Assembly: GCA_036346245.1 (NCBI GenBank)
Contig: CM070746.1
Location: 1,033,924-1,097,923, forward strand
Origin: Bonia amplexicaulis
Lineage: Eukaryota; Streptophyta; Magnoliopsida; Poales; Poaceae
Direction of reading: 5' to 3'
Length of the DNA: 64,000 nt
Program-made: the position numbers and the translations under genes
Shown: positions 22,438 through 35,000 of the stretch, one piece after another
Position numbering within the stretch: the first letter of the stretch is position 1
Layout of the letters: each line of letters begins with the position of its first letter
The notes under the pieces: model-generated
What the model was told of the DNA's origin: nothing
Seen by the model: only the letters and a program-made list of their open reading frames with translations
Database searches by the model: none

Positions 22438-24631
22438 TGTAGAACCGAAATGGCAACAGAGGAGGGATGAATGGTGCCTTTAAAAATTCGTCCCCGAGTA
22501 TCCACTCAAGTCTCTTCTCCGGTAGCTATCGAAGCTATGAAGCGAGAGGACATAAGCCAACTGAAAATAGAAAACAAATCTGAAAAGCAAAAGAGGGGAA
22601 AACAAAACTGAAACCGACTACTGTTCTTGGCCGAAATAATGAACTTTGCCGATTGACCGAAAAGATTTAAGTTTTGCCGAAAACTAAAGAAACTAGATAC
22701 TCCATGTTATTCTTGCCGAAGAACTAAGAGTACTACACTTGATCAAAAATGCTCAGAGTTCAGAGAAGAGATTGCTGAAAACAGCCACAAGATTTAGATC
22801 ACAAACTGAACAAAGACTGCAGAGAAAACAAACCAAAAGAGTGCAGAAAATGCATACTGCAGCTAGAGCCTAATGGCTAGCCGAAAGCACAGTGAAAAGA
22901 CTGAAGGTGTTTGCTGATTTTTGCTGCCTGAAACTACTGCTGAAACTGAACAGAAATTGCAGAAAATCAATCCTGCTGACTTTAAAACTGAATGCTGTAA
23001 CCTGACTGCAGAATGAGCTTTTGGTTTGACCAGAGAAACAAATAGTCGGCAGCAAGAAGGACGCAGGAAATTCTGTAATTGCAGCTAGGAAACAACAGAG
23101 AAAACTGAAGAGAACTGGACCTAAAACTCAATGCAGAAACCTGACTACAGTGCAGAATTGAATGCTGGAAAAGCCAGCGGCAGTGAAGGCTCAAAGCAGA
23201 TTTTGCAAACTGGGAGCAAGGAGCATCAAACTGAAAATAGGACTGCAGTCTAGTTGAAAATGAAAGTCTGAAAACAATAGATACTACAGAGCAGAGAAAG
23301 CAAAAAAGGAAAGCAACAACTGAAAAGAAAAAGGCTGAACCGAAAAATACAGACTGAAAAGAAACAGTACAGTGAATACAGACGAGGAAGCCAAAATGGA
23401 GAAAAGATTGATCGGTGCCTGAGCTTCTCAGATCAAAGAATTAGAACTTCAACTTAAACAACAGATTGCCCTCAGGGAGAGAAAAAATTCAGATCACAAG
23501 ACCCTCTCGGCAGAAGAAGAGAAACCTGAAGACAAACTGGAGAAAGAAACCGAAGACTGCTAGTATTGTCACGTCACCACCTTCGCCTCGTCGGCGGAGT
23601 TCTATTTTGTCCGTTCGTCAGCCACCTCACTGCTATGCTCATCACACACAAAAATTATTTTGCTCTCCAACCGTAATTCCTGGATTTTTCATCATTTCAT
23701 GTGATATCCAAAACTTTCAGATATTCGTTCTCCCTCATACGAATTTTGAATCCGTTGATTATTTCTCCTAAATTCATATAAAATCTTAAGCTTTCTTCCA
23801 GAGCTGCCGAAGGTGGTTGCGAGCCAGGAGACGAGGAACCGGAGCTGGAGCTGCCGAAGGTGGATACGACGGGCAGCGGCGAGGTGGACCAGGACTAGAC
23901 TCAGGGAGGAGTCGAGGTCCAGACGGTCAGGATGCCGGTTGCGGTCATGTGCGACCGAATGGACCGGGACTAGACTCAGGAGGAGTCGGAGGTCCAGTCG
24001 GTCGGAGTCAGGTGCGGTCATGCGTGATCGACAAGAAATGAGGAAGCTTCCCGGAAGGTGCAGGAGGAGCGTTTCGGTAAAAGCACAAAGCTGCACAGGT
24101 GGAAGTAGTTCCGTTCAGGTTCTAGCGGGCATAACAGGTTGGAGACCCGTTAGCCAAAGCCTATATAAGGAGGGGATGTCTCCTTGTGGATGCATGTATT
24201 CCATGTCTTGAGAGGGGAGTGTATGGCTTTTAGGGTTTTGCTTTTAGTCAAAATGGCCTTTGGGAAGGTTGTTTTGCTTTGAGTCTTTAATTGTTGAGAG
24301 TGGTTGGGCTGAGCAGGTGTGCTTTGTTCCCATGTCTGTGTGGGCAGAGAGAGCAGTCCGTGTCGTAAGTTCTTGAATTTGTGTGTTGCTCATAGATGTT
24401 GAGTAAGTTGTAATAGTCAAACGGTAGCTTGTCTCATACAGGAGCTGCAGCCGTTTCTTCAGCTTGCAAACTATTGCAGTAGTCGACAAGAACTTTCCAC
24501 CCACCAGGTCACATGAAACCGTCAGGAGGGTTCTCTCCAGTTCTTGCATAAGTGCGCATCTGGTTGATTTTGTAAAGCTAGTTGTTAACAGAAGCACATT
24601 ATCTCTACTACAAAGCATTACATTACAAATG
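22438..24631 (+). mobile_element. Array-bearing repeat, member 2 (partial or rearranged)
   Basis: The start (TGTAGAACCGAAATGGCAAC, then AGAGGAGGGATGAATGG) matches member 1 and the internal start of the LTR element at 26942 (minus). The first 500 bases carry scattered TGCCGAA motifs instead of the arrays of the other members. From about 23790 to 24310 the sequence matches the end region of member 1 but in opposite orientation (GGAAGCTTCCCGGAAGG; ACCCGTTAGCC). The element is therefore rearranged, or two copies abut. No protein family is recognised in it. Confidence 0.5.
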
Positions 24632-25119
24632 CGTTAAAATTTTGTTCCAGGAGAAAACGTACACATCGCAAATAAACTGAAAGAATACGTGAGAATTTCT
24701 AAATTTGTCTATTCTTTTATTTGCTCCCTCTTTTTTCCTTCCTTTCTCCTACAAAACTGGTTATAAGCCTCCTCAATATACAGACTAATAATATCCCACT
24801 AACATACGTATTCGGACTTCAAGTTGGACATAACTTCAACTTAAGTTACACACGGAAACGGACTCTACAACGTCTTTAACTCTAAGTCAATATTATTTCT
24901 AACAATCTCCCCCCTTAATCTTGACTTAGCATACTCTAGTTTTAGTCTCAATGTATTATGAACTACCAGCCACGCCTCCACATGAAACGTTCTCGTGAGA
25001 CCATGTGGAGGTCACCCTATGTTCGTGATGAATAATTGACTCTTGGTTTAGAGAGATTGAGTTTAGTTTTTAAGATTTGTGCAGAGATTAGTTCTCTATC
25101 TGTAAAGTCTTAAGCCTTT

Positions 25120-25400
25120 GCGTCGTGGTCGGCAGTGACATTTACGACCATGTTGTCGACAGGCGTTTTTACGACTTGGTGGTCTTAGCTGGTGTTATGA
25201 CTTGATGGTCGTACGACTTGGTGGTCGCAGCTGGTGTTACGACTTGATGGTCGTAAGTGTTGTTACGATTAGATGGTCGTAAGTGTCTTTACGACTTGCT
25301 CTTTACGACCACGTTGTGTGTCTTTACAGTCGGCAGTCAGTTTTACGACTTTGAGGTCGACAGTCGGTTTTACGACCATATCTTGTGCATCGGAGTAGTC
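25120..25400. repeat. Array of TACGACTTGGTGGTCG-type units (about 26 bp)
   Basis: Consecutive units such as TACGACTTGGTGGTCG and TACGACTTGATGGTCG recur at 26-bp steps over the best-kept part. Each unit contains an inverted CGAC/GTCG pair around a non-palindromic middle. Confidence 0.8.
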
Positions 25401-26399
25401 GTAGGTGGTTTAGGACCAGTTGTTTTGCTGTGATTGTTCACTGGAATACTTTCTGATATATGCAGATTGATGAATCTTGTTTATAGTGCGGTGCTATGTG
25501 ACACTTTGCTTGTTTGTGATGGCTGCAGGACTTTGGAGCTAGGTCATGGTGAGGTATGGAAGAACCGGGACTAGGCACAAGGAGGTGTTGAGGTCCAGAA
25601 CGGTTGGAGAGATGCTAAAGATGACTAAGGCTTGCAAGGTGGTTGCAAGGATTGGGCGGCAAGAAAATAGGAAGCTTCCAGGAAAGTGGCAAAGGGGCAT
25701 TTTGGTGAAATGCTCAAGATCTGAAAAGTTCTGCAAAAGAAACTGTTCTGTTAAAGCGTTTTTGTCTTGGCTGTGTTAACGGGTGCGTGAAAACCCGGTG
25801 TTAGGTGGGGTTAACGGGTTTTCTGTAGGGTTACCCATCCAGTTGAGTCTCTAGGGTTTTCTGTTCTTCTTGTGTGCGTTCTTATTTTTGGTGTAGAGCA
25901 TTCGTGCTCTTGGTCCTCTAGGATGGAGTGGCTGTAGAATAAACTCTCAAAGCAATATATCATCATTTTGATCTATGTTGTGTTTGCTCGTATGCGTGGA
26001 GTTTAGTTGGTTTTGTTTGTTATGGATATTTTCTCTCTATTCCTTAGTTTGCTCTTTCTTTTCTTGATCTGAGACTTCATTCTCGGTTGTCTGGTTGATG
26101 ATCAGACTTGCTTGGTGTTGAAAAATCATACTCGAAGCCATCTTGGCCTTTCTATTCCCATTTGCATGGTCTGACTATCTTCTTTCTCTCTAAGTCTCGG
26201 TTTTGAGCGCTTTTGTTGAAATCCCAGAAAGATCTCTATTTTCTTGATAAGTTTTCAATTAAAGATCAGAGCAGTCTCTTGAGGTCTTATTCATGCTGTG
26301 TTCAAAGGCTCATGATCCATTGATCCGTGAATCAAAAGTTATTTGAAATCTGAATCTTGTGGTCATGCGCCTCCCTGCATTTCCTCTGTTTTCCTAAGA

Positions 26400-26790
26400 G
26401 CTTTACGACCACGTTGTTCTTCTGGTTGCAGAGTGGTCTTGACTACGTTGGTTGTTCGACCACTCATTGGCTTACGACCGCGTCGGTTATGACCACGTTG
26501 CTGTTTGGTTTTGACCACGTCGGTTGTTTGACCACTCGTTGGCTAACGACTACGTTGGTTCTGGTCTCTGTGATTATCGACTTGGTTGATTTCTGACCAC
26601 GTAGTCGGTTATCGACCACATAGTCGGGTTTACGACCACGCTGTCTGCGCTCGACCTTGTTATCAGAGTTTGAGCATGTTGTTGAGACTTACGATCACAT
26701 TGAGACTTACGACCACATTGTATGTTTCGACCACGTTGAGACTTACGACCACGTTGTAAGCTTCGACCACGTTCACAGAACTCGACTCTC
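26400..26790. repeat. Second array of ACGACCACGTTG motifs
   Basis: About twenty copies of CGACCACGTTG or close variants (TGACCACGTCGG, CGACCACATAGTCGG) recur at spacings of roughly 17 to 35 bp, less regular than the array at 25120-25400. It lies near the other end of the same LTR element. Confidence 0.8.
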
Positions 26791-27607
26791 CTGCTCTGTT
26801 TGGTCTGTCTTCCCAGTTTATCAGTGAGCATTCAACCCTAGCCTTCATAGCACTATAGCTATTGGAGAAAATGGTTAAGTGGATACTTGGAGAGATTTTG
26901 AAGGTACCATTCACCCCCCTCTGTTGACTATCCGGTCATACAGTTTTATATACAAGCTACATGTAGAAACTCAACTGGTACAGATTCATCCGGATGCAAA
27001 GATTTTAAACCACTGAGACAATCGGTCTCAACTACGACTTACTAAACTCATATTTGATATAGAACGGTGACACATCTCCTCAACATTCCGATTTCTTTTC
27101 ACCTTACTTAAGTTTGGACGGCGACACACCTTCTCTCTCCTTCTATTATGCTTTTCTATCTTGGCGCAAGAGACGACGCCGTGCGGACGGACACTTTGGG
27201 AGCGCTGCACGAATGGAGATGCGCCAAAAACGAAAATCGTTGCGACGATTTTTCCAGCGACTCGACTCTTGTATATGCTCTGATACCACTTGTTAACTTT
27301 GTTCTAGGAGAAAACGTACACATCGCAAATAAACTGAGAGAATACAGGAGAATTTCACGCACACATCACAAATAAACTGAAGGAATACAGGAGAATTTCT
27401 GAATTTCTCTATTATCTTATTTGCTCCCTCTTTTTCCTTCTTTTCTCTTACAAAACTAGCTAGAAGCCTACTCAATATATAGGCTAATAATATTCTACTA
27501 GCATACTATTCGGACTTCAAGTTGGATACAACTTCAACTTAAGTTATATACGGAGACGGACTCTATTATGTCTTGAACTCTAAGTCAAGATTATTTCTAA
27601 CAAAATG

Positions 27608-28495
27608 TGATTAATAAACTAATGGACTTATGGACTACCTTGGTTACTGAGATGAACAGAAAATCTTGACCACGCGCAGGACCATCTAACAAACTCTGAA
27701 CCACAGCTAGGAGAGGCACAAAACAATTACCATTTACAGACAGAGTAATGTAGCATTTCTGAAACTCTCATATCCTTGCAAAATTCAATACTGTTTTCCC
27801 GTGATTACCTAGTGGTAAACACGTCAGAACAACCTCCCCGGCCCGTGCAATTTAAGATTCAGAAATAAGAAAAAAAAAGAGATAAAAGAACTGAACATGG
27901 AACAGGCTCAGAATTACAAGTAGCAGACCACATCAATATGAAATCAAATTTACAAGAACGGGGCACATAATTTCATCTGGGTATACAATATGGAGCTCAA
28001 CAGGAAACGGAAATAAAATATCCTCCTTTATTGATATGATATTAGTAATTAAGATTTCTCCTAGTCAGAATATATATACAACAATACTGCTCTTGTAGGG
28101 GAGATGACCAGATAACATAACATGCACTGATGGATGGCCTTCTTCTGGACTGTGTTGCCTTCTAACTTGGTATACACACACACAGTCCCTCTAAATGAAG
28201 GCCGCTATAATGAAAAGCAGAAACCTACTCCAGTTGCTGAGCCTATCTCAAGTATGGATGTAGCAGGGTACCAACTACAATCATTCTGCCAATGTACAAG
28301 ATCTACTGCCTACAATGTATTCTCTGTGCTTTGCGGAACAGAGCATGCACCGGGAAAATGCAATCCACGGTTACCGAAACAAGACTCTAGTTGAAGGAGG
28401 CCTACTGATCCAGCTCCTTCATCAATGCAAATTGTGTATTGTGGTGTCATTACTATTTCTCTACGTAAGAGAGAGACAGTCTGAGGATCCATCAT
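27608..28495. other. Non-coding stretch, includes presumed 3' UTR of the E2F gene
   Basis: No supported coding region. The part next to 28496 should be the 3' UTR of the minus-strand E2F gene; its polyadenylation point cannot be fixed from sequence alone. Confidence 0.5.
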
Positions 28496-31400
28496 TCAAG
28501 TGCCCCATGTATCAGTCATACTAACATCATCGTCAGAAGCAAGCCAGTAATCAGCGTCAATCTGCAAAAGCAAGAACAGTAAGTATCAAACACCCTCGAT
28601 TACTTGATTTCTGATGTGGCTTAGCAGCACTCCTTACATCAGCATCTGATGGTACGATTCTCAGAATGCCAGCCATGAATTCATGTGTTCTGGATGGCTC
28701 TGATGTAGGCTTCCCTACAGCAATGCTCTCTCCCTTTTCCTGTGCCTGGCTTGGATCATAATCCACCTGCTGCAGAGCTTGAGAACTTCCAGTAGCGGCC
28801 ACAGGATCCAAATTGTCTGGTGCCATCTGGTCTGCGTTGCATGTCTCCTGATGGTCACTAGTGAGAAAATAGCAGCTTGGTTAATGATTAGTATATTCGA
28901 TACATACATCATCAGAATGAATTCTACAATTAAACATTTAAATTAACGGTGGCAGTTTACCTTATTAAATAGCAATCGATGGGACCCATTGAACTTCTCA
29001 AGAGAATCTGGTAATGCCTCTCTTGTAAATCCAGGTCCTTCAAAAAGTCCAGATCCTAGTAAAGGAACAAGTGTAATCAACCACAGATCCATCACCTACA
29101 ACCACATACCTAAAGGTAGCTAAAGATCGCCTACCGCAATAGGGTCTGGAACTTCAACATAGGTTCCATGAGGAGCGTTTATTGCAATAAGAGTGGATCC
29201 CTGCAATCAACGGGGAACATGTTGACATAACTTTATAATTGCAGTAAGAAGAAACAAACATGAGGTCTGAAGAGTCTAACCTGAAAGTGATGAATCTTAT
29301 TGATATCTTCCTTCGAAAGATACAACCACCTAGACACACACAAGGACTCAGTCGACTATAGCAACAATAAAATAATTGCAAACATAAAGAGGTGAGAATC
29401 TTACTTTCTTTTCTCTTCATCTACCATGAGGGCTTGCAGTTTCTCTTGTGCTTCCCTGCAGAACCAGCAACTATTCATTAAAAGGGACGGGGAGGCATCA
29501 GGTATTTTTATTACTTTTGTAGAAATAACTTACATTATTTTATCATCCAACCTGGAATCTTCATTGTAAAGAGATTCAATTTCTTCCTGCGAAATATCAG
29601 AATCCAACAGGAAGTTATAAATATATAACTAGACGAATCTTTACAGAGAAGTGCACGATTAAAATGCTAATGTTCAAATGGAATGGCATGCTAACTGTCA
29701 GAAAATAGGCATGTTAATTTGCAATGTATTGCCAATACTTCGAACTTTGAGAAAGCCCTCAAACAAACAAACTATGTTTATAGGATAAATTAATGAAATA
29801 TTTATATTGGGCTTTATGTTTTGTGATTATCTTAGATCTTTGATATATTCATATTGGCTTGAATATTTTGGATGTGTTAATTTAAGATTTAACTATTGAC
29901 TTTATTTTTACAGGCATAGCCTTGCATGTTGCATATACTAAATCATTGCTACACACTATCCACTATAGAAAGTAGGAACACTTTGCTACACTTACACTGC
30001 ATGCTATTCAGAAGTTACAATCACATTTGTCATTTGATCTACCCCTGTATAGAGGTGACATCAGAAAACTACCAGAAAACAAACCATAGCAGGCTTCAAT
30101 GGATGGTACATAAAATGGTACTAAAACAGCCATGAAGGCCAATTTCGATTTCAATAATTTGTAACAATTATCCAATATCGTCAAGAACAAATTTTAAGTT
30201 AGGCCAGGATACAATTGTCAGAAAATAGCTTTTTTCCAATCTTGGTTCAATTCAGTATTGTATGTATGTACATACGTACGTATGTATAAAATTGAAACCA
30301 CACATGAGAGTGCTACTAAAAGGTTCAGTTTAGTTCTATATATTTCCTGTTCTGATAGCTTAACTGGAGTAAGAAAGGGGGACTAGTTCCGGTCAAGAGT
30401 ATAACTCTCAGTCTCAGTTCATGGTTTGATTTACGTTATCCGAATTTCAGATTTGTAAACAAAACACAATTGCGGTAAAATGACCAAGGAAATCTCCCTC
30501 TATTAATACAGAAAAGGAAAGCCACTCACAAAGTTCAATAGTGCATGCATAATGTAGTTATATATCGCATGAATATAGCCAAAACATTTACAGAAAACAG
30601 AAATTGAAGATCATACAGTCCAGCAGTGTAGTGTACCTTCAACACAGAAGTTTGGCGTTCCATCTCCTTAGGCTTTGACATGTCAAACCCCCTTTCAATG
30701 TAATTATTTCATCAGTAAAAAGCAAAAATAACTGGGGAAAAGCATTACGAAACAGGAGAAACAGGTGGCACTTACTTCCAACGAATCATATTCTTCAGTT
30801 TCTTTTCAATTAAATCTACACCCTCCAGAACATTTGTTATGTCATATATCCTCCTCTTTTGTACCTACAGAAATTGATAAAATTTCAATACATCAAGGCA
30901 CTTCACTCCAGAGTGAAAAAAGATCGCACAACTGATGAGAGTGCAAAGCAATTTTCTTTTGTTATACGAAACCAAACCTCCAATGTCTCAGCTGCTTTAT
31001 TTAAATCAAGGGTTCCGTCTTCTGCTCTTTCAAGCAGATTGACAAATTTCTTTGTCAGCAGACCTGGCAACAAGAAAATAATTAATAACAAACACGTAGC
31101 GTCTTTTATTTGGGAGAAACATAGCATACTTTACCTAGCGAACTGTCATAGCGGCAGTTGTTTGACGAAAATAAAGAAGGACCAGCATCTCCTGAAAGGA
31201 AAATTGGAGCCATCAGTTGTAAGCAAAATCAGTAAATGGGGTTCGAATTACGAATTGGAACCTTTGCCATCAAATGATCAAAGTAATGCACATTGTGTAA
31301 ACTGAATAAAACAATAGCTCACCTTCAGTTGCTCCATGCCTATCTGGCGTATGTGGGGTGTGTTTAGAACCCTTTAGTTTTCTCGGCCGCTTGATACCTT

Positions 31401-33036
31401 TTACTAGTCCAGTGGTACTGTCCTTATGATGCCCTTGCTCACTATCTCCCTTGCTGACTTCAGATTGGACATTTTCTCTTTCATTTTTCTGCTCGTTGTC
31501 CTAAAACATGTGAAGCGGTTACAAGAACGTATTGTCAATAATCATACTAGAATAATACATTAGCAGAGTGTAACTAATTACCCAACCATCTTGGAATGTT
31601 AGGTTATTTGTGAAGATCAGCTATAACATCCATGATCCTTGAAACGGTTTACGAAGTCAAAAAATGATTTTAAAGAGAGAAGAATCAAAGCAATTTCTGC
31701 AGGTATAAAACCCTCATTCCAAAGTGTGGCCACGATATTAGGTTAAGCAGATAAATATATTGTGAACGAGAGTTGTCAGATTTTTCAAATGAAGGGTGGG
31801 CATAGCCTTGCATAGTTGCACTATAAGCTCGTAGTACCAGGATAGTCTCATAAGGCCTTACAGAAGGTCCTAAACCCTCAGCCATAAAGTATATATATGC
31901 AAATGGTCTAAATTCTAGCACATCATATATAACAACTGTTTATTATACTCGTACTGAACATTTTCAATGATGTGTTCTAAGCTGAAGACATAGATAAGCG
32001 TTATGCAAAAGTAAGTGAGGATGCAAAGCGTTATGCAAAAGTAAGTGAGGATGCATATAAACTAATGTTCACCCACACGCAATTGCTTTGTAAAGTAATC
32101 TTTACACAAGATGCTTCCTCGAAAACACAACAACTCAATTAGATTGCGATTTGATGTTTACTATCCACAGCACAGGTTTGTTTGAACATGGCAATTGGCA
32201 AGCACCGAACAGAGCTTAATCTAGCACGGAGTTTTTCAGAAATTACACATATTGGTCTTGTAGCTAACGATTGAGACATAACATTGCTGCCCTTACTCCT
32301 GGAAGGGTTTACTGAACAGATCACCATTACCACAGGACAATTGGAACCCACTATCAGCCGATGAGCTCGATCAATTCAGCCATTGTTCCCCAAAAACTCC
32401 TCCTCGAGCAAACCTAAAGTTGAACTCCCCAACACAGCTAGCTCACAGTCCCTCGTTGAGTCTACCAATCCATGGCGTCCAAATCTAAATGATCCAATGT
32501 GGTAATCGAATACTAGAATCCAATACAATTTCCAGAGCAGACAACAGCTATCACCGCAAATAGCTACTGATTCACTCAAACAACAACGAAAAAGGAAAAG
32601 CAAGCGGAGAAAGAAAAAAAGGAAGCGAAACATGTAGACGTTTTCGTTGACTCACCGGCGCCTTGGCCTTCGGTCTCCCCCTCCCCACCGCTTTTAGAGT
32701 CGGAGGCGGCGCCGCAGCGGCCGCGGGCGACGGTAGGGGCAGTGGAGGAGGCGGTTGCGCGGGGGCGGCGGGAGTAGGAGGGGGCGGCCGAGGAGGCGCG
32801 ACGGCAGCGGCAGGGGCAGGAGGAGGAGGCATGGGGGGTCTAGCGGCTGCGGCGCGGGGCCCGGGGGCGAGGGGTGTAGATGGGGATGGGCGACGGGGCG
32901 CGGAAGACGTGGACCTGAGCTGGCGCGGGAGGAGCGGGAGCGCGCGGCGGGTGGTGAGGCGGCGGGATGGGGCGGCGGAGGAAGACCTGTGGGGTGGGCG
33001 GCGGGCGCGGGAGGGGAGGCTCGAGGATCCGTCCAT
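28496..33036 (-). CDS. E2F: E2F transcription factor (E2Fa/b/c type), 13 exons
   Basis: Exons: 32656-33036, 31323-31500, 31135-31191, 30978-31063, 30776-30864, 30637-30691, 29534-29586, 29405-29455, 29281-29329, 29135-29200, 28961-29055, 28638-28857, 28496-28561. All introns are GT-AG and the phases join to a 481-residue protein. Residues 1-127 are Pro/Ala-rich. The winged-helix DNA-binding domain is about 199-264 (CRYDSSLGLLTKKFVNLL, then RRIYDITNVLEGV). The dimerisation and marked-box region follows at about 283-387 (EEIESLYNE, LYLSKEDI, LQERHYQILLRSSMGPIDCY). The retinoblastoma-related-binding motif is at the end (DYWLASDDDVSMTDTW, about 464-479). With a DP partner such proteins bind TTTCCCGC-like sites and control S-phase genes in the nucleus. 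The ATG at 33036 was chosen because it opens exon 1 in frame after a stop. Which rice paralogue this is cannot be told here. Confidence 0.95.
31993..32052. repeat. 30-bp tandem duplication in E2F intron 1
   Basis: AGCGTTATGCAAAAGTAAGT followed by GAGGATGCA occurs twice in a row. It lies in intron 1 (31501-32655) away from the splice sites. Confidence 0.8.
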
Positions 33037-33260
33037 GGCGAGGCGGTGGGCAAAGTAGGGTTTTGGCCGCCGCGTTGGGGGGAGGGAAGCGGGGAAGCTT
33101 TGGGGGGAAGAGAGGAGCAGAGGGAAGAAGAGAGGGAAAACAACAACTTGCTAGTACCAGGACCCTTTTTTTTTTTTTGCCTTTCCTTCCCTACTTGTCC
33201 CTCCCTCCCTCCTCTATTTTTATTTCTCTCGTGTTTAACATTTCAACTTAAGCTTTTAAT
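33037..33260 (-). promoter_or_regulatory. E2F 5' UTR and proximal promoter region
   Basis: Upstream of the E2F start codon the minus strand is rich in CT tracts with a poly-A stretch, then turns AT-rich beyond 33200. A TTCCCCGC motif, one base off the E2F consensus TTTCCCGC, lies about 60 bases upstream of the ATG and could be an autoregulatory site. No TATA box can be assigned with confidence. Confidence 0.35.
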
Positions 33261-33694
33261 TTCTAATTTATTTTTTACTATTTCTAAATTTTATCTTTTT
33301 TATCCATTTTTATCGGTTCTTTTTCCCATATTTATTTGCGTTATCCGTGATGGGGTAACATATTTTTTCTATTTTTAAATTTAATTACACCAAATAAGTC
33401 ACCATCAGTTACAATTTAATTTCAATCAGCTATATTATAATTTAAATCATAAATCAGTTTATTTTCGTTTATGAAATTATTCGTTACAAGCGCCCAGCTA
33501 TTGGCCAACTTATGGCACGAGTAAAAGCGCGGTATGGCATGAGTGGAAGTAGACGGTCAGTCCATCAATCATCCATCCATCCATCCGTCCATGATTCTAT
33601 TTGCAATAACCTCGGTCAGGGGAAGAAGAAATTAATCAAATCATTATCCCTTCGAGAGGATCAAGCAAAAGCAAAACCGCCATGCTGTAGACTC

Positions 33695-33945
33695 TGTTGC
33701 AGGCCTTGTTTTTTGGGTCGTTCTTTTTTTGCTGTGAATTATAGCTTTTGACTAAAATTTTTAAAGTTTAGTTGTTTACAGTACAGATTACGGAGAGATC
33801 GATACTTATTTGTGATTTTAGCTAGTACATATATCGGGCTTTTAACGTGTACCACGTTTAACTTGTAGACCCCGTCTTAAAAAAAATACTCCGTTTAATA
33901 GTTAGGTACTGTAGCGGCTGCGAAAAACCGGCCAGCTTCCTCACT
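33695..33945. mobile_element. MITE, same family as 36540-36775
   Basis: It shares with 36540-36775 the series CTAAAATTTTTAAA, ACTTTTAACGTGTA or similar, TTAACTTGTAGA and GTTAGGTACTGTA, in the same order. The ends resemble AGGCCTTGTTTTTTGG and its inverted partner AAAAACCGGCC. Boundaries are approximate. Confidence 0.55.
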
Positions 33946-33953
33946 GCCGAACA

Positions 33954-34181
33954 TGCCCTTTTTCATTTGTTGGCTTTAGCTTTTTTACAGTAACTAACTT
34001 TATTTAAATAGAGTATCTTTTAAAGATAAGGTCTACTAGTTAATTATAGTATATATTGTAGTGATTTTATTTATATCAGTAAAAATTACATATGTATTTC
34101 TATTACACTATAATCTCTTATTTAAATAGTTAAAAATCATAAATCACAGCTAAAAGCGTTCAGCAAAAAGAATAGGGCCGT
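33954..34181. mobile_element. MITE, same family as the outer element at 14149-14730
   Basis: The interior CTACTAGTTAATTATAGTA and the end AAAAAGAATAGGGCC match the element at 14149-14730 but without the inner MITE. It directly follows the MITE at 33695-33945, so two elements abut in the distal E2F promoter. Confidence 0.55.
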
Positions 34182-34189
34182 AGGTCTGC

Positions 34190-34680
34190 GTTGTAGGTAG
34201 GCGTTGCATGCTGCAGCGCATCCGCGTCGGATCCGCTGGACGCGCGACCTTACCGGTTGGTGCGTGGGCCCCATGAGCCCCGGTTCACGTAGACCAGGTC
34301 TAGATAGGCGCCGACGAGAGCACACGGGAGAGCGGGAAGGAACCCAGGCTGCAGGCCGGTTTCGTATCGTTGGGAGCGGGCCGGCTTCTCACGCCGACAA
34401 GGTGGGCCGACCAAAAGCATGGTCCCACGTGTCATTCAAACCATCGGGCCCGCACGCGCCTCTCCGGACCAAGCGTACGCGCACATGAGTGGCCAACCAG
34501 ACACCTGGGCCTACGTGTCATGTCGTAGGTGACGTGTACACGCACGCGACGTCAACGGCAACGCCCGCGCCTTTTGGCTGGGCGGCCGCTCGCTAGGCTC
34601 CCAAATTAAACGGTGGGTGCCGCGCCTCCCTCACGTGACTCGCGCGTGCTACTTCCTCTCTCACACACGCATAGGACATA
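34190..34680. other. GC-rich stretch with ACGT-core and GGGCC motifs, no gene called
   Basis: Several CACGTGTC, TACGTGTC and GACGTGTA motifs and GGGCC motifs cluster here. They resemble ABRE and site II promoter elements of grasses. No coding region follows on either strand, so this is either a distal promoter segment of the E2F gene or an isolated CpG-rich repeat. Confidence 0.35.
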
Positions 34681-34689
34681 GCATGGCAT

Positions 34690-35000
34690 TTATTTTTGGA
34701 ATACGTGTATATGACTCTCTTAAACTATGGTATTTGTCTAGATTTTAACTCTTAACTATAAAACTAGGTGAATGATATCCCTTAACTACCAAAATCGTTC
34801 AGTTTTCACCTCTAATACTATTTGTACTTGTTGTTTTGCCACATAGACTAACACATCACCAACTTTCTACCCACATAGCAGCGATGTCCATAAAATCAGA
34901 AAAAATATGGGGTCCACATGTCAGGCATATCACCTTCTCTTCCTCTTTCTTTTTCTCTTCCTCTTCTCTCCATTTTCTCCCGCACGCTCATGCACACATC
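34690..35000. repeat. Dispersed-repeat-like stretch
   Basis: The sequence with AACTACCAAAATCGTTCAGT, TTCACCTCTAATAC and a later CT-rich run after GGGGTCCACATGTCAGGC resembles a common rice repeat I know only by appearance. No terminal repeats were resolved. Confidence 0.35.

Larger units (their letters stand above)
24632..27602 (-). mobile_element. Complete non-autonomous LTR retrotransposon (2.97 kb), array-bearing repeat member 3
   Basis: LTRs lie at 24632-24904 and 27291-27602. On the minus strand they start TGTTAGAAATAAT. The element is flanked by AAATG on both sides (24627-24631 and 27603-27607). The PBS complement GCTCTGATACCA is at 27277-27288, next to the right LTR. A polypurine tract AAGGGGGGAGAT (minus strand) abuts the left LTR, so the element runs right to left. 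The right LTR is longer partly because of an internal tandem duplication of about 45 bp. There is no gag or pol. The interior carries two arrays of TACGAC/GGTCG motifs (25120-25400, 26400-26790) and end sequences shared with members 1 and 2. Confidence 0.88.

Noticed and set aside
22438..26942. A single 4.5-kb element with inverted ends ACCGAAATGG.../...CTATCCGGT
   Set aside because: The right end lies inside the complete LTR retrotransposon 24632-27602, so the interval is not one unit; the match is better explained by two family members in opposite orientation.
32663..33378. Long Gly/Arg-rich plus-strand frames over E2F exon 1
   Set aside because: Antisense shadows of the GC-rich first exon and 5' UTR of E2F.
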